Below, piece by piece: positions 43,194 through 52,947 of a stretch of 64,000 nucleotides of DNA. This DNA comes from Microbacterium paraoxydans. GTDB lineage: Bacteria; Actinomycetota; Actinomycetes; Actinomycetales; Microbacteriaceae. Within the stretch, counting starts at the first letter, position 1; each line of letters starts with the position of its first letter. The notes below the pieces were generated by a model. The model was not told the DNA's origin and did no database searches. It worked only from the letters and a program-made list of their open reading frames with translations. The position numbers and the translations under genes were made by a program. The DNA lies in NCBI RefSeq assembly GCF_020524545.1, contig NZ_JAIVLG010000004.1, positions 1 to 64,000 on the forward strand, written 5' to 3'.

Positions 43194-44783
43194 CTAGGCC
43201 TCGAACACCGTGCGACCCCCGATCACGGTACGCACGACCCGAGCGGTCAGCAGCGTCTCGGGATCGGTGCCGAACGGATCGGTGTCGAGCACGGCGAAGT
43301 CGGCGACGTTCCCCACCGTGATGCGTCCTCGCCGGCTCCCCTCGCCGATCGAGGCAGCGGCGTCCCGCGTGGCATGCGCGATCGCCCGTTCGAGCGGGAG
43401 CGCCAGATCCGGGTGCACGGCTGCCATGCCGGGCGCCAGAGCGGAAGCTCGAGTCGATGCGACGAACATGTTCGGGAGCGCCTGATGCGGAGCAGTCGGC
43501 GCATCGGTCGAGAAGGCGAGAAGCGCTCCCGCCTCTTCGTATTCCGACCAGGCGAACGCACGGTCTACCCTTTCGTCGCCGAGCTGTGCCGCCCAATTCC
43601 CGAAGATCGCCGGGTCGGCATGCACAGGCTGCATGGAGGCGGTGACGCCGAGTCGCGCCATCCGCTCGGCCGTTCCCGGCGCCGCGTACTCGAGGTGTTC
43701 GATCCGGTGTAGGCGCGGTCGTTCGCCGTTCGTCGCGATCGCGTGCTCGATCGCGTCGAGGGCGAGCGCGCTCGCGGCATCGCCGATCGCGTGCATGGCG
43801 ATCTGCAGCCCCGCCGCGTCCGCCGCCGCGACAACCGGGAGCAGGCGTTCGGCGGGCCAGATCGGGCCAGCGTTCGTCCCGTCCGCGTACGGAGCTCCCA
43901 TGGCTGCGGTACACGCATCGATGGTGCCGTCGAGCACGAGCTTGATCCCGATGATCCGCGAGCCTGCGGTGTTCGTCTCGGCGCGCGCTGCGGCCTGCGC
44001 GACCTGAGTGAGGTTCGCGGCATCATCGCCCGTGTTCGCAACGAACCAGTGTGCCGCGACACGCAGAGGCAGCTCGCCGCGCTCGGCCGCACGTTCGAGA
44101 GCGGCGAGCCCGAGCTCGTCGAAGGCCATGTCCACAGCACCCGTCACTCCGGCGGCGACGTAGGCGGACACGACTCGCCGGACCGCTGCGTCGCGTTGCG
44201 CGTCGGTGGTGTTCGCGTCGAGGTGCGCCCAGGCGTGCAGCTGAGCGGCGGTCTCGTACAGCATTCCGGTCGGCTCACCGGATGCGTCACGGGCGATGCG
44301 ACCGCCGAGGGGATCGGGGGTGTCGCGGGTGATCCCCAGCTCGATCAGAGCCGCGGTGTTCACCCAGCAGGAGTGGTAGTCGTTCGCGTCGAGATAGACC
44401 GGGACATCGTCGACGACCGCATCGATCATCGCAGCGGTCGGCTCGCCGTCCGGGATCGCGTCGAACAGCCACCCGCGCCCGCGCAGCACGCCGGATGTCG
44501 TCTTGCGCGCACTGCGCAGTCGGTGCTGGATGTCTTCGAGGGAGGCGGCGTCGGTGAGCCCCACCTGTCCGAGAGCCTCGCCCATCATCAGCAGGTGGGT
44601 GTGCGCGTCCGTGAACCCGGGGAGCACGGTGCGGCCTTCCAGGTCGACCACCGTGTCCGTGGCGGGCGCGTCGGTGTCGGATCCGACGTGGATGAACACG
44701 TCGTCCTCGACGACGACGGCTTCAGCCCATCGTGATTCATCTCCGGTGAAGATCCGGCCGTTCCGGTAGAGGGTGCGGGTCAT
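43194..44783 (-). CDS. amidohydrolase, YtcJ-like (amidohydrolase 3 family)
   Basis: A 529-residue metal-dependent hydrolase. The N-terminal small beta domain leads to the metal-binding PGFTDAHTHLLMMG. LHRIEHLEYAAPG and FSTDAPTAPHQALPNMF supply the later metal ligands; the C-terminal NVADFAVLDTDPF is standard. A cytoplasmic amidase or deacylase of unknown substrate. Its start overlaps the stop of the MFS gene (ATGA), so transporter and enzyme form one operon, probably for uptake and cleavage of an amide. Confidence 0.88.
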   Translation of the reverse strand: MTRTLYRNGRIFTGDESRWAEAVVVEDDVFIHVGSDTDAPATDTVVDLEGRTVLPGFTDAHTHLLMMGEALGQVGLTDAASLEDIQHRLRSARKTTSGVLRGRGWLFDAIPDGEPTAAMIDAVVDDVPVYLDANDYHSCWVNTAALIELGITRDTPDPLGGRIARDASGEPTGMLYETAAQLHAWAHLDANTTDAQRDAAVRRVVSAYVAAGVTGAVDMAFDELGLAALERAAERGELPLRVAAHWFVANTGDDAANLTQVAQAAARAETNTAGSRIIGIKLVLDGTIDACTAAMGAPYADGTNAGPIWPAERLLPVVAAADAAGLQIAMHAIGDAASALALDAIEHAIATNGERPRLHRIEHLEYAAPGTAERMARLGVTASMQPVHADPAIFGNWAAQLGDERVDRAFAWSEYEEAGALLAFSTDAPTAPHQALPNMFVASTRASALAPGMAAVHPDLALPLERAIAHATRDAAASIGEGSRRGRITVGNVADFAVLDTDPFGTDPETLLTARVVRTVIGGRTVFEA

Positions 44784-46015
44784 GCGTCGCTCTCCTGTGC
44801 GGTGAGGCGTTCTACGCGGGTCGAGACGAGGGCGATCGCTCCGGCGGGGACGGCCAGGACGAAGCTCGCGATCCCGAGCGCGACGACGAAGCCCTGGTAA
44901 CCGAGGGCGCCGACGAGCGCCGCGCCGATCACGGGCGTGAGCGCCGATCCGACAAGATACACGGCCAGCAACGGGCCCGACCAGCGGCCGTCCGCATCCA
45001 GTGCGGCCGACGTCGAGACGAAGTACATGAACGCGATGGCATACACGGAGTTCCACGCGATGAAGACGATGATGAAGGTGCTCGGGTCGGTCACGAACCC
45101 CTCGAGGATCTTCAGGGCTCCACCGGCGATCAGCAGGATCACGAGCGGGACAGCGCGTCCGAGGCGGGCTCCGACGATCATCAGCAGGAGCGAACCGAGC
45201 AGTCCGCCGGCGGTCGCACCGCTGAGTGCGATCCCGAGGCCTTCCGGCGTCAGGGCCGCTTGTTCCGCACCCATCACACCGGCCATGGCCCACAGCGAGT
45301 CCTCGCTCACGGCCCACAGCGCGAAGGTGACGAGAAGTCCGAAGCCTGCGATCGTGACTTTCCTGGACCGTGCCGGGGAGACGCGAATCGTCCCGGTCGG
45401 CGGGATCTCGATCGGCATCGCCTCGGCGACGGCCGCGCCCGCCTGCGGAGCGATGACCGGCGCGGCGGGAAGCCACACAGACGCGACCAGACCGATCAGA
45501 TTGAACAGTGCCAGGGCGCCGAAGACATCGATCGGCGCGAGCCCGATGAGGGGGATGACGGCGAGTACCACGGTGATGACGCCGCGATTGGCGAGGCCGT
45601 TGAAGCCGGCGACCCTGTCCGGATTGCGGAACGCGGCGAGGGCGGCGCCGGAGGCGGCGACGGCACCGCCGGCTCCGACGCCTCCCAGGAGCAGTCCGGG
45701 GAGGAGGGCGGCGGGAGCGAGCGCAGCCGTCGCGAAGCCGACCACGGCCAGCGTGAGGCCGGCGCGTGCCACGGTCCGACGGTGGATGCCGGCGCACAGC
45801 GGTGCGATGGCCAAGCCGGTGACCGCAGTGAGCAGGAGGGTCGCGGTGACCAGCCAGCTCGCGGAGAGGACGTCGAGGCCGAGGCCGCTCTGTGCGGCGG
45901 TGATCATGTACGGCGACAGGTTGACCCCGAGATAGCCCGCGATACCGATGGCGAAGGTCGCGGTGGCGGTGGGGAGACGGAGCGGGATCCTAGTTCGGAG
46001 ATCGAGAGCGGTCAT
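44780..46015 (-). CDS. MFS transporter
   Basis: A 411-residue permease with about 12 hydrophobic segments, e.g. TFAIGIAGYLGVNLSPYMI, VVGFATAALAPAALLPGLLLG and VYAIAFMYFVSTSAAL. ATG 46015 is chosen because TTTGGAG lies 6-8 nt upstream and the reading beyond it is not protein-like. First gene of the operon with the amidohydrolase and divergent from a TetR gene, whose operators lie in the shared region. Confidence 0.87.
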   Translation of the reverse strand: MTALDLRTRIPLRLPTATATFAIGIAGYLGVNLSPYMITAAQSGLGLDVLSASWLVTATLLLTAVTGLAIAPLCAGIHRRTVARAGLTLAVVGFATAALAPAALLPGLLLGGVGAGGAVAASGAALAAFRNPDRVAGFNGLANRGVITVVLAVIPLIGLAPIDVFGALALFNLIGLVASVWLPAAPVIAPQAGAAVAEAMPIEIPPTGTIRVSPARSRKVTIAGFGLLVTFALWAVSEDSLWAMAGVMGAEQAALTPEGLGIALSGATAGGLLGSLLLMIVGARLGRAVPLVILLIAGGALKILEGFVTDPSTFIIVFIAWNSVYAIAFMYFVSTSAALDADGRWSGPLLAVYLVGSALTPVIGAALVGALGYQGFVVALGIASFVLAVPAGAIALVSTRVERLTAQESDA

Positions 46016-46087
46016 GAGGCTCCAAAGGAGAGGGCACGGCGGTGTGCGCGAGAAGAAGGGCGGCGGGCGTGCGTCGGTGGGCACGAG

Positions 46088-46132
46088 TTCATAAACGAAT
46101 GGTGTTCGTAAACGAATGGTGTTCACTATTAT
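46088..46132. promoter_or_regulatory. tandem TetR operators and promoter in the divergent region
   Basis: Two operator-like palindromes, TTCATAAACGAA (46088-46099) and TTCGTAAACGAA (46105-46116), lie exactly 17 bp apart within a 16-bp direct repeat (TAAACGAATGGTGTTC at 46092-46107 and 46109-46124). TATTAT at 46127-46132 is a -10 for the TetR gene. The spacing of about 1.6 helical turns suits two dimers binding side by side. Confidence 0.7.
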
Positions 46133-46199
46133 GCACAGGAGGGGGTTTCTGCGGAACCCCCGATCTTCACGTCCGGTCCCCGGAGAAAGCGAGCCCACG

Positions 46200-46802
46200 A
46201 TGCCCAGGCCCTCTTCCCCGCTGCTCTCGCCGGAGATCATCGGGGCCGCAGGGCTCGCGCTCGCGAAAGCGGGGCAGCCGTTCGGCGTCAACGCGATCGC
46301 CCGCGAGTTGGGCGTGCGGCCATCATCGCTCTACAACCATGCGGACGGGATGGACGGGATCGTCGAGCTCATGCGGGGCAGGCTCGTGGAGCAGTATCGC
46401 GTCGAGTGGAAGGGCGAGCCCTGGCCCGAGTTCCTGTACCTGATGCTCCGCACGCAACGTCGGATGTATGCCGACCACCCGCAGCTCGTGCCGTTGCTGG
46501 TCGGCAAGACGATCACGAGCCCCACCGTGATCGCGGCCTACGATGACCTGGCCTCGGTGCTCGTCGATGGAGGGTTCCCCGAAGACGAGGTGCTCTCGGT
46601 GATCGCCGTGCTCGACGCCTTCGCCATCGGCTTCGGTCTCGACCTGGCCTCGCCGGACGAGATCTGGCAGCCCGAGGGCGAGACGCGCACTCTGGGACGT
46701 CTCATCGACGGAGCCGAACGGGGGAGTGCGCGATCGGATCGGACGTTCGAGCTCGGCGTCAGCCTCCTTATCGACTCCTTGCGTGCGCGGCTCGCCCGCT
46801 GA
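46200..46802 (+). CDS. TetR-family regulator of the amidohydrolase-MFS operon
   Basis: A 200-residue regulator. The HTH is GVNAIARELGVRPSSLYNHADGMDGI (read over residues about 25-50), and the C-terminal domain resembles the TetR_C group seen in drug and metabolite-responsive members. ATG 46200 begins PRPSSPLLSPE. It is divergently transcribed from the MFS gene across the tandem operators, so it probably represses both directions. Confidence 0.88.
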   Translation: MPRPSSPLLSPEIIGAAGLALAKAGQPFGVNAIARELGVRPSSLYNHADGMDGIVELMRGRLVEQYRVEWKGEPWPEFLYLMLRTQRRMYADHPQLVPLLVGKTITSPTVIAAYDDLASVLVDGGFPEDEVLSVIAVLDAFAIGFGLDLASPDEIWQPEGETRTLGRLIDGAERGSARSDRTFELGVSLLIDSLRARLAR

Positions 46803-46873
46803 GCGATCGTGAGAGTTCCCGCGATCTGACGTAGCATGCACTCTGCCTCATCCATCGACCCCGAGGAGGACCC

Positions 46874-47248
46874 ATGACGAACTGGAACCCTGAAGAGCTC
46901 GCCCGCATCGCCGAGCCGGAGATGTTCGACCTCTCCGCGCAGCTCGCGGATGGGACGATGCCGAAGACGGTCGGCATCTGGGCGGTCGCCGTGGATGGCC
47001 GTCTGTTCGTGCGCTCCTATACGGGCCTTGGCGGCAAGTGGTACGCCCCGGCGCTCGCGAGTCTGCGGGGGCGCGTGTCGGCCGGTGGCGTCACGAAAGA
47101 CGTCCGCTTCGAGCCGGTCACCGATGAAGAGACCAACGTGGCGATCGATGCGGAGTACCTCGACAAGTACACGCCGAGTCCCTACGCGCCGGATATGGGG
47201 CAGGAACCCGTGCGCTCGAACACCCTCGAGGTCATCCCGATCGACTGA
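46874..47248 (+). CDS. DUF2255 family protein
   Basis: A 124-residue protein resembling small flavin-fold, nitroreductase-related DUF2255 proteins: LARIAEPEMFDLSAQLADG, then IWAVAVDGRLFVRSYTGLGGKWY, and a C-terminal DEEYLDKY-like segment (IDAEYLDKYTPSPYAP). A strong GAGGAGG lies about 6 nt before the ATG. No enzymatic activity can be assigned. Confidence 0.75.
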   Translation: MTNWNPEELARIAEPEMFDLSAQLADGTMPKTVGIWAVAVDGRLFVRSYTGLGGKWYAPALASLRGRVSAGGVTKDVRFEPVTDEETNVAIDAEYLDKYTPSPYAPDMGQEPVRSNTLEVIPID

Positions 47249-47531
47249 CTGCGATTTTGGGGCCGCGGGTGTCATTGAGGTGGCCCTCCCGAACGATCCG
47301 CCCCAGACGTATCGTCGAGAGGGCTCTCCGTCCTTCCCGGACGGTGGGGGAGGCGGCGAAGTTCGCTGCGCTCACGGCTGATTCCCCAGTCCATCAGCCT
47401 CGTAGCCCCCGCTACGTGAGCAGAGTACCGCTTAATCGCCTTGTCCGCCATTTGGGGGACAAAGAAACTTTCGGATTTCCCTCACAGAGACGTCCTGTTG
47501 CCTTCACGGCGGCGTTGCCTAGGGTGGACTC

Positions 47532-47915
47532 ATGGACAGGTTGCTCGTCGTCGCCGCGCACGTCGCCATCGCCCACGGGCATCGGGTCGAGGTGACGGAG
47601 CAGATCGATCCGCTCGCCGGAGAGCCCGTCGTCCTCGGCATCGTCGACCTCGATACCGGGATCCGCTACCGACGTGCAGAGCATCCGGGTGGTGACCTCT
47701 CCCGGTGGATCGGACGTGTGCTGGAGTGCACCGTGACGATCGAGGGAGCCGACGCCCACACCTCGCTGCTCGTCGACCCCATCGGTCCGGGGGCGACCGG
47801 AGCGAAACGCGCGCTGCGCGGAGCGGACGCAGCCGCGGATGCGGCGAAGGCCGAGGCCGACCGGTGGGGCGGTGCCGACCGTCCGCCGCCCGAGGAGCAC
47901 GAGCGCTTCTGGTGA
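47532..47915 (+). CDS. hypothetical protein
   Basis: A 127-residue protein with a mixed alpha/beta first part (LLVVAAHVAIAHGHRVEVTEQI, LGIVDLDTGIRYRRAEH) and an acidic Ala-rich tail ending EEHERFW. No family recognised. The 283 bases before it (47249-47531) contain no gene that I can support. Confidence 0.55.
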   Translation: MDRLLVVAAHVAIAHGHRVEVTEQIDPLAGEPVVLGIVDLDTGIRYRRAEHPGGDLSRWIGRVLECTVTIEGADAHTSLLVDPIGPGATGAKRALRGADAAADAAKAEADRWGGADRPPPEEHERFW

Positions 47916-47944
47916 CGTCGAGACCGGTGCAGGGCTCCTGGCGC

Positions 47945-50900
47945 TCATCGGAAGTCCCTGGACCGGTGCGTGAGACCGGTACGGAGATCCTCGAATCCGT
48001 CGGCGAGCACATTGACCACCCCCTCGTTCGACCGTTCCAGGATGCCGCGGATGATGAGAGCCGGTGAATCCCGGGCGATGCGACGGTAGCGGTTCCATAC
48101 CCCTGCCGAGCAGACGACGTTCACCAAGCCGCTCTCGTCCTCGAGATTCACGAACGTGATCCCGGACGCCGTCGCCGGTCGCTGCCTATGGGTGACGAGT
48201 CCCGCGACCTCGATGCGCCGACCGACCTCATGGCTTTGCAGATCGACGGCAGTGAGTACCCCTCGGGTGTGCAGCGCCTCCCGGAAATGCGCCATCGGAT
48301 GGTCATCGGTGGACACGCCGGTCGCCCAGAGATCGGCGGAGAGGCGCTCAAAGCTGCTCTGATCGGCGAACAGGGGCGGCTGCACGGCGACCGTGGTCCC
48401 GGGGAGGAAGCGTGAGCGGTCGTCCGCCGCGGCCCCGGCCAACCAGATCGCCTCTCGGCGCTCCAACCCCAGGCAGTCGAAGGCGCCCGCCGTGGCGAGA
48501 GCCTCCAACTGCGCAGCGGTGGCATCCGTACGCCGCACCAGGTCGTGCAGGTCACGGTAGAGTCCGTGTGCATCACGCTCGGCGACGATCTTCTCCGCCA
48601 ACGTCACACCGATCCCTCGGATGCCGCTGAGGCCCAGCCGAACTGCGAACCCACCGTCCCTGCGGTGCGCAGCGGACTCATCGGCAGCTTCTCGGTCGAA
48701 GCGGAGAACAGGCGGTTGAGGGTCGGCGAGGCATTCCGTCCTTCCAGTGGGACCACCACCGGAAGCAGCGTCGAGCGGCTCCAACGAATCCGTCGACCCG
48801 GATAGGTGCAGGTCGGGGCGGTGGACCTCCACGCCATGTCGCCGTGCATCCGCGGTGAGAGTCGCGGCGGAGTAGAAGCCCATCGGCTGCGCGCGCAACA
48901 GACCGGCGAGGAATGCGGCGGGATAGTGCAGTTTCACCCAGGAGCTGGCATAGACCAGCAGGGCGAATGACAGCGAGTGCGACTCGGCGAACCCGAAGTT
49001 CGAGAATGCCTGGATCTGCGCGTAGATCCGGTCGGCGGCCTCGGCATCGATCCCGCGTCTGCGCATCCCCTCGTAGAGCTTGCCCCTGACCTTCTCGATC
49101 TTCTCGAGACCGCGCTTGGAGCCCATGGCGCGTCGTAGCAGGTCGGCCTCATCCGCGGTGCAGTCGCCGATCGCCGTCGCCATCTGGATGAGCTGCTCCT
49201 GGAAGATCGGGATGCCCAGCGTGCGTTTCAGGATGTCTTCCAGATCACTGTGCGGATAGGGGATCATGAACTCCACGGGGTCCTCACCACGCCGTGCGCG
49301 CTCTCGGTTCTCCTCGTCGACACGATCCTTGGCGATCTTCCGCCGCACGAACGGATGCACCGCACCGCCCTGGATGGGGCCGGGACGGATCAGGGCGATC
49401 TGGATGGCGAGGTCATAGAAGCTCCGCGGCTGCAGGCGGGGGAGCAGCCCGATCTGTGCGCGGGACTCCACCTGGAAGACACCGATGGAGTCCGCACGAC
49501 AGAGCATGTCGTAGACGGCGGGCTCTTCCTTGGGGATGGTCTCGAGCCGCCACTGCTCACCCGTCGCCTGTCGGATCAGATCGAAGCAGTGCTGGAGGGC
49601 GGCGAGCATCCCGAGCCCCAGCAGATCGAACTTCACGAGTCCCATGAAGGCGGAGTCGTCCTTGTCCCACTGGATGACGGTGCGGTTCTCCATGCGCGCA
49701 TGCTCCACCGGCACGACCTCGCCGACAGGGCGTGCGGTGAGCACCATGCCCCCGGAGTGGATGCCGAGGTGGCGCGGGGCTTTGAGTAACTCGCCGGCAT
49801 AGGCGAGCACGTTCTCCGGGATATCGTGCCCCTCCGCCGGTTCCAGCCCGGCCCCCCAGCCGTCGACCTGACGGGACCAGGCGTCCTGCTGGCCGGGAGA
49901 ATGCCCGAGCGCTCTGGCCATGTCGCGCACCGCGTTCTTCGGTCGGTACTGGATGACATTCGCGACCTGGGCCGCCCGTTCCCTGCCGTACTCCTGGTAG
50001 ACCCACTGGATGATCTCCTCGCGACGGTCGGAGTCGAAGTCCACGTCGATGTCGGGCTCCTCCGTGCGCGTGGTCGCGAGGAACCTCTCGAAGGGGAGGC
50101 GGTAGAGGATCGGGTCGACCGCCGTGATGCCCAGCAGGTAGCAGACCGCGCTCGCCGCGGCCGAACCGCGACCCTGGCAGAGGATGTCGCGTCTGCGTGC
50201 CTCGGTGACGATGCCGTGCACGATCAGGAAGTACCCGGGGAAGTCCTTCTCCTCGATCACGTCCAGCTCGCGTGCGATCCGGTGGCGGCCCTCATCGTCC
50301 AGACGCGGATACTTCGACGGCACGGCCTCCCAGACCAGGTGACGCAGCCAGCTCATCGGCGTGTGTCCCTCCGGCACCTTCTGCTGCGGGAGCGCGGGTC
50401 GGGCCAGGCGCAGGGGGAAAGCGGAGGCCGCCGCCACCTCCAGCCCGTAGGAGATCGCTCCGGGATGCCGGTGGAAGCGTGCCGACATCTCTGCGCCGCT
50501 GCGCAGGTGCGCGCCTCCGTGCGCGGGCAGCCAGCCGTCGAGCTCGTCCATGCTGCGCACCGCGCGGACCGCGGCCACGGCCTCGGCGAGTGGCGCCTGT
50601 GCGGGAGTGGCGTAGTGCACGTTGTTGGTCGCCACCACCGGCAACCGCATGCGACGTGCGAGCCCGGCGAGAGCGTCGTTGCGGCGGGTGTCCAACGGAT
50701 CGCCGTGGTCGAAGAGCTCGACGACGACGTGATCGCTCCCGAACAGATCGACCAGGGTTCGCAGCGGGGTGATGCCGTCACCTGCTTCGAGCCCGCGGCG
50801 CACGGCGCCTTTGCGGCAGCCGGTCAGGATCGTCCAGTGACCGCCTGCGCGCTCAGCGAGATCGTCGAGGTCGTATACCGGTCGTCCTTTCTCGCCCCCG

Positions 50901-51409
50901 CGCAACTGCGCCGCGGTGATCGCCCCCGAGAGCCGGTGATACCCCTCCTTCCCCCTGGCGAGGACCAGCAGATGCTCTCCCGCGGGGTCGGCGGAACCTC
51001 GTTGTGGGGCGGGCAGGTCCAGTGACAGCTCTGCCCCGAACACGGTCTGCAGGGGGCTTTCCATGAGGTCGGCGACTTCGGCGAAGCGCGCGGCACCGTA
51101 GAAGCCGTCGTGGTCCGTGAGGGCGAGGGCGGTCAGTCCGAGGCGGTCGGCTTCGGCGAGAAGATCCTCCGGGGACGAGGCCCCGTCGAGGAAGGAGTAG
51201 GACGAATGGGCGTGCAGCTCGGCGTAGGGCACGGCGTCTTGCGGACGAGGGATGCCGACGGGGGGAGTGCGCTTGCGACGACGGCTCACCGGTCCGGGAT
51301 CGCTCCGCGTGCCCTTCGGTTCGGCACCAGGCGGGGGCGGAGGAGACTTCTCGCCGCTGAGGGTGCGTTCCAACTCGTTCCAGGACAGGGGTGGATTATG
51401 CCAGCCCAT
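47945..51409 (-). CDS. dnaE2: error-prone DNA polymerase DnaE2
   Basis: A 1154-residue C-family polymerase used in damage-induced translesion synthesis. The PHP domain begins YAELHAHSSYSFLDGASSPEDL. The palm contains PDIDVDFDSDRREEI (catalytic Asp pair), and GRGSAAASAVCYLLG is conserved; an OB-fold domain (VAGLVTHRQRPA, FVNLEDESGLVNVV) is C-terminal. Start ATG 51409 (GWHNPPLSWNELE) shares one base with the imuB stop, so translation is coupled. Confidence 0.94.
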   Translation of the reverse strand: MGWHNPPLSWNELERTLSGEKSPPPPPGAEPKGTRSDPGPVSRRRKRTPPVGIPRPQDAVPYAELHAHSSYSFLDGASSPEDLLAEADRLGLTALALTDHDGFYGAARFAEVADLMESPLQTVFGAELSLDLPAPQRGSADPAGEHLLVLARGKEGYHRLSGAITAAQLRGGEKGRPVYDLDDLAERAGGHWTILTGCRKGAVRRGLEAGDGITPLRTLVDLFGSDHVVVELFDHGDPLDTRRNDALAGLARRMRLPVVATNNVHYATPAQAPLAEAVAAVRAVRSMDELDGWLPAHGGAHLRSGAEMSARFHRHPGAISYGLEVAAASAFPLRLARPALPQQKVPEGHTPMSWLRHLVWEAVPSKYPRLDDEGRHRIARELDVIEEKDFPGYFLIVHGIVTEARRRDILCQGRGSAAASAVCYLLGITAVDPILYRLPFERFLATTRTEEPDIDVDFDSDRREEIIQWVYQEYGRERAAQVANVIQYRPKNAVRDMARALGHSPGQQDAWSRQVDGWGAGLEPAEGHDIPENVLAYAGELLKAPRHLGIHSGGMVLTARPVGEVVPVEHARMENRTVIQWDKDDSAFMGLVKFDLLGLGMLAALQHCFDLIRQATGEQWRLETIPKEEPAVYDMLCRADSIGVFQVESRAQIGLLPRLQPRSFYDLAIQIALIRPGPIQGGAVHPFVRRKIAKDRVDEENRERARRGEDPVEFMIPYPHSDLEDILKRTLGIPIFQEQLIQMATAIGDCTADEADLLRRAMGSKRGLEKIEKVRGKLYEGMRRRGIDAEAADRIYAQIQAFSNFGFAESHSLSFALLVYASSWVKLHYPAAFLAGLLRAQPMGFYSAATLTADARRHGVEVHRPDLHLSGSTDSLEPLDAASGGGPTGRTECLADPQPPVLRFDREAADESAAHRRDGGFAVRLGLSGIRGIGVTLAEKIVAERDAHGLYRDLHDLVRRTDATAAQLEALATAGAFDCLGLERREAIWLAGAAADDRSRFLPGTTVAVQPPLFADQSSFERLSADLWATGVSTDDHPMAHFREALHTRGVLTAVDLQSHEVGRRIEVAGLVTHRQRPATASGITFVNLEDESGLVNVVCSAGVWNRYRRIARDSPALIIRGILERSNEGVVNVLADGFEDLRTGLTHRSRDFR

Positions 51410-52947
51410 CAGCGATACCTCCCCTCGGCCCACCAGCGCTCGCCGGTGTGGAACACCAGCCATGCGCGATCCTTGTCATCGACGATCTGGAGCCGGTGTC
51501 CGTGCTTTCCGCCCCCCGCTGCCCAGCGGCGTTCGTGAACGGGCCAGGGGCCGGCCCATGCCCGCACGGGAACCCCCTCGATGCGGGCGGGGTCTTGTGA
51601 GAGGGCTCCGCGTTCATCGACGCCGACCGTGGTCTCATCCGCGGCGAGCACTCCGATGGGGCGTGGGGGGAGGAACACTTCTGCGGGCAGGGGGTCGGGG
51701 AGGCTGCCCGGCCACGGCGACGCCGGGTCCCGTGGGGGGACGACGCGCTCTCCCCACGGGGTGAGCACCTGACGATCGGCGAGCCAGCGGCCACCGGAGA
51801 CCGCCGCGGTGACCACGCCCTGATGACCCAACATGGTCTGCACACGCGAGACGGCGTGGTGCAGGCGTTCATCGGTGCCGGAGCCGAAGAGCCCCGGTTG
51901 GTGGTGGGCGGCATCGTCCACAGCGGCGGGGGCGATCCGTACGGCGGTGATGCCGCCGAATGCTCGGGCGTCGTCGACCGGTTCCTTCGCTGCGTGGGCG
52001 GCCAGAGCCTCCAATTGCCAGCGCACCCGATCGACGAGGTCGGAGGCGTCGAAACAGGTGGGGTGCAACCAGGACCGCGAGAAGACCGCCCCGTTGTCGT
52101 CGGTCAGGTCGATCCGCACCTCCGTGCAGACGACCGAGGCCTCACCGAGAGCGAGCATCACCGCGTCCGCTGTCTGCCGCACCGCGAAGGCGACCTGATC
52201 GGCCCCGCCCAGCGGCGAGTCGAACTCGATGCTGCGCAGGAGTTCGGGATCGGGTGGGCGCGGGGTCAGGGGGCGGGAGTCGGCACCCGCGGCGAGTGCG
52301 TGCAGACGGGCGCCGTGTTCACCGAAGCGGTCGCGCACGTCATGCGCGGCGAGGGCGGTGAACTCGCCGAGGGTGCGTATGCCGAGCCGGAGGAGGAGGC
52401 CGGTGATCTGTTCGTCGCGCAGCACCTGCACGGGATAGGGAGCCAGGAACTCCCGCGCGGTACCGGACGGCACGATCGTCCAGGGGGAGGGGCCTCGCGC
52501 GGCGATCTCAGCGGTGAAGGGGCCGTCCGCGACGCCGACGCGCACCTCGGGGAAGCCGGCTTCTCCGAGGACGGCGGCGAGTGACGCGGCGGCCTCCGCT
52601 TCCCCACCGTGATAGCGGGCAATGCCTCTGGCGCGGAGGATCGCGAGTCCGGGGCGCAGCAGGGTGACCTCCGGGGCGTTCTTCTCGATGAGCTGGAGCA
52701 CGGGAAGGAAGGCACGTTCGTCACGGCCAGGGTCGTGCGGGAGCACCTGGAGCGAGGAGAGATAGCCCTGTGCGACTCGGCGGCGCTGACCGGTGCGCAC
52801 GCCGTGCTCCCTGGCGGAGGCGGTACACGCGACGATCGTGTTGGCCTGTACCAGAGCGGTGGGCGGATGCGGGGGTGCGCCGCCGAGCGCGGCTCGCATC
52901 GGCCAGTCCGGGAACCATAGGACGAGGACACGGAGGGGAGCGTTCAT
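51409..52947 (-). CDS. imuB: ImuB-like Y-family polymerase subunit
   Basis: A 512-residue Y-family-type protein (LRVLVLWFPDWPMRAAL, TACTASAREHGVRTGQ-like region, GIRTLGEFTALAAHDVRDRFG). As in ImuB, the catalytic acidic residues of true Y polymerases appear absent from the expected positions, so it is likely an adaptor linking ImuA and DnaE2 to the beta clamp. ATG 52947 overlaps the imuA stop by 4 nt (ATGA). Confidence 0.9.
   Translation of the reverse strand: MNAPLRVLVLWFPDWPMRAALGGAPPHPPTALVQANTIVACTASAREHGVRTGQRRRVAQGYLSSLQVLPHDPGRDERAFLPVLQLIEKNAPEVTLLRPGLAILRARGIARYHGGEAEAAASLAAVLGEAGFPEVRVGVADGPFTAEIAARGPSPWTIVPSGTAREFLAPYPVQVLRDEQITGLLLRLGIRTLGEFTALAAHDVRDRFGEHGARLHALAAGADSRPLTPRPPDPELLRSIEFDSPLGGADQVAFAVRQTADAVMLALGEASVVCTEVRIDLTDDNGAVFSRSWLHPTCFDASDLVDRVRWQLEALAAHAAKEPVDDARAFGGITAVRIAPAAVDDAAHHQPGLFGSGTDERLHHAVSRVQTMLGHQGVVTAAVSGGRWLADRQVLTPWGERVVPPRDPASPWPGSLPDPLPAEVFLPPRPIGVLAADETTVGVDERGALSQDPARIEGVPVRAWAGPWPVHERRWAAGGGKHGHRLQIVDDKDRAWLVFHTGERWWAEGRYR

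Noticed and set aside
44783-45797. One 867-codon frame joining the amidohydrolase with sequence upstream
   Set aside because: The upstream part is an out-of-frame reading of the MFS gene; the enzyme starts at ATG 44783 in an ATGA overlap.
46016-46291. Extended MFS start at 46291
   Set aside because: It would cover the tandem operators and part of the TetR gene; the sequence before 46015 is not membrane-like and a Shine-Dalgarno precedes ATG 46015.
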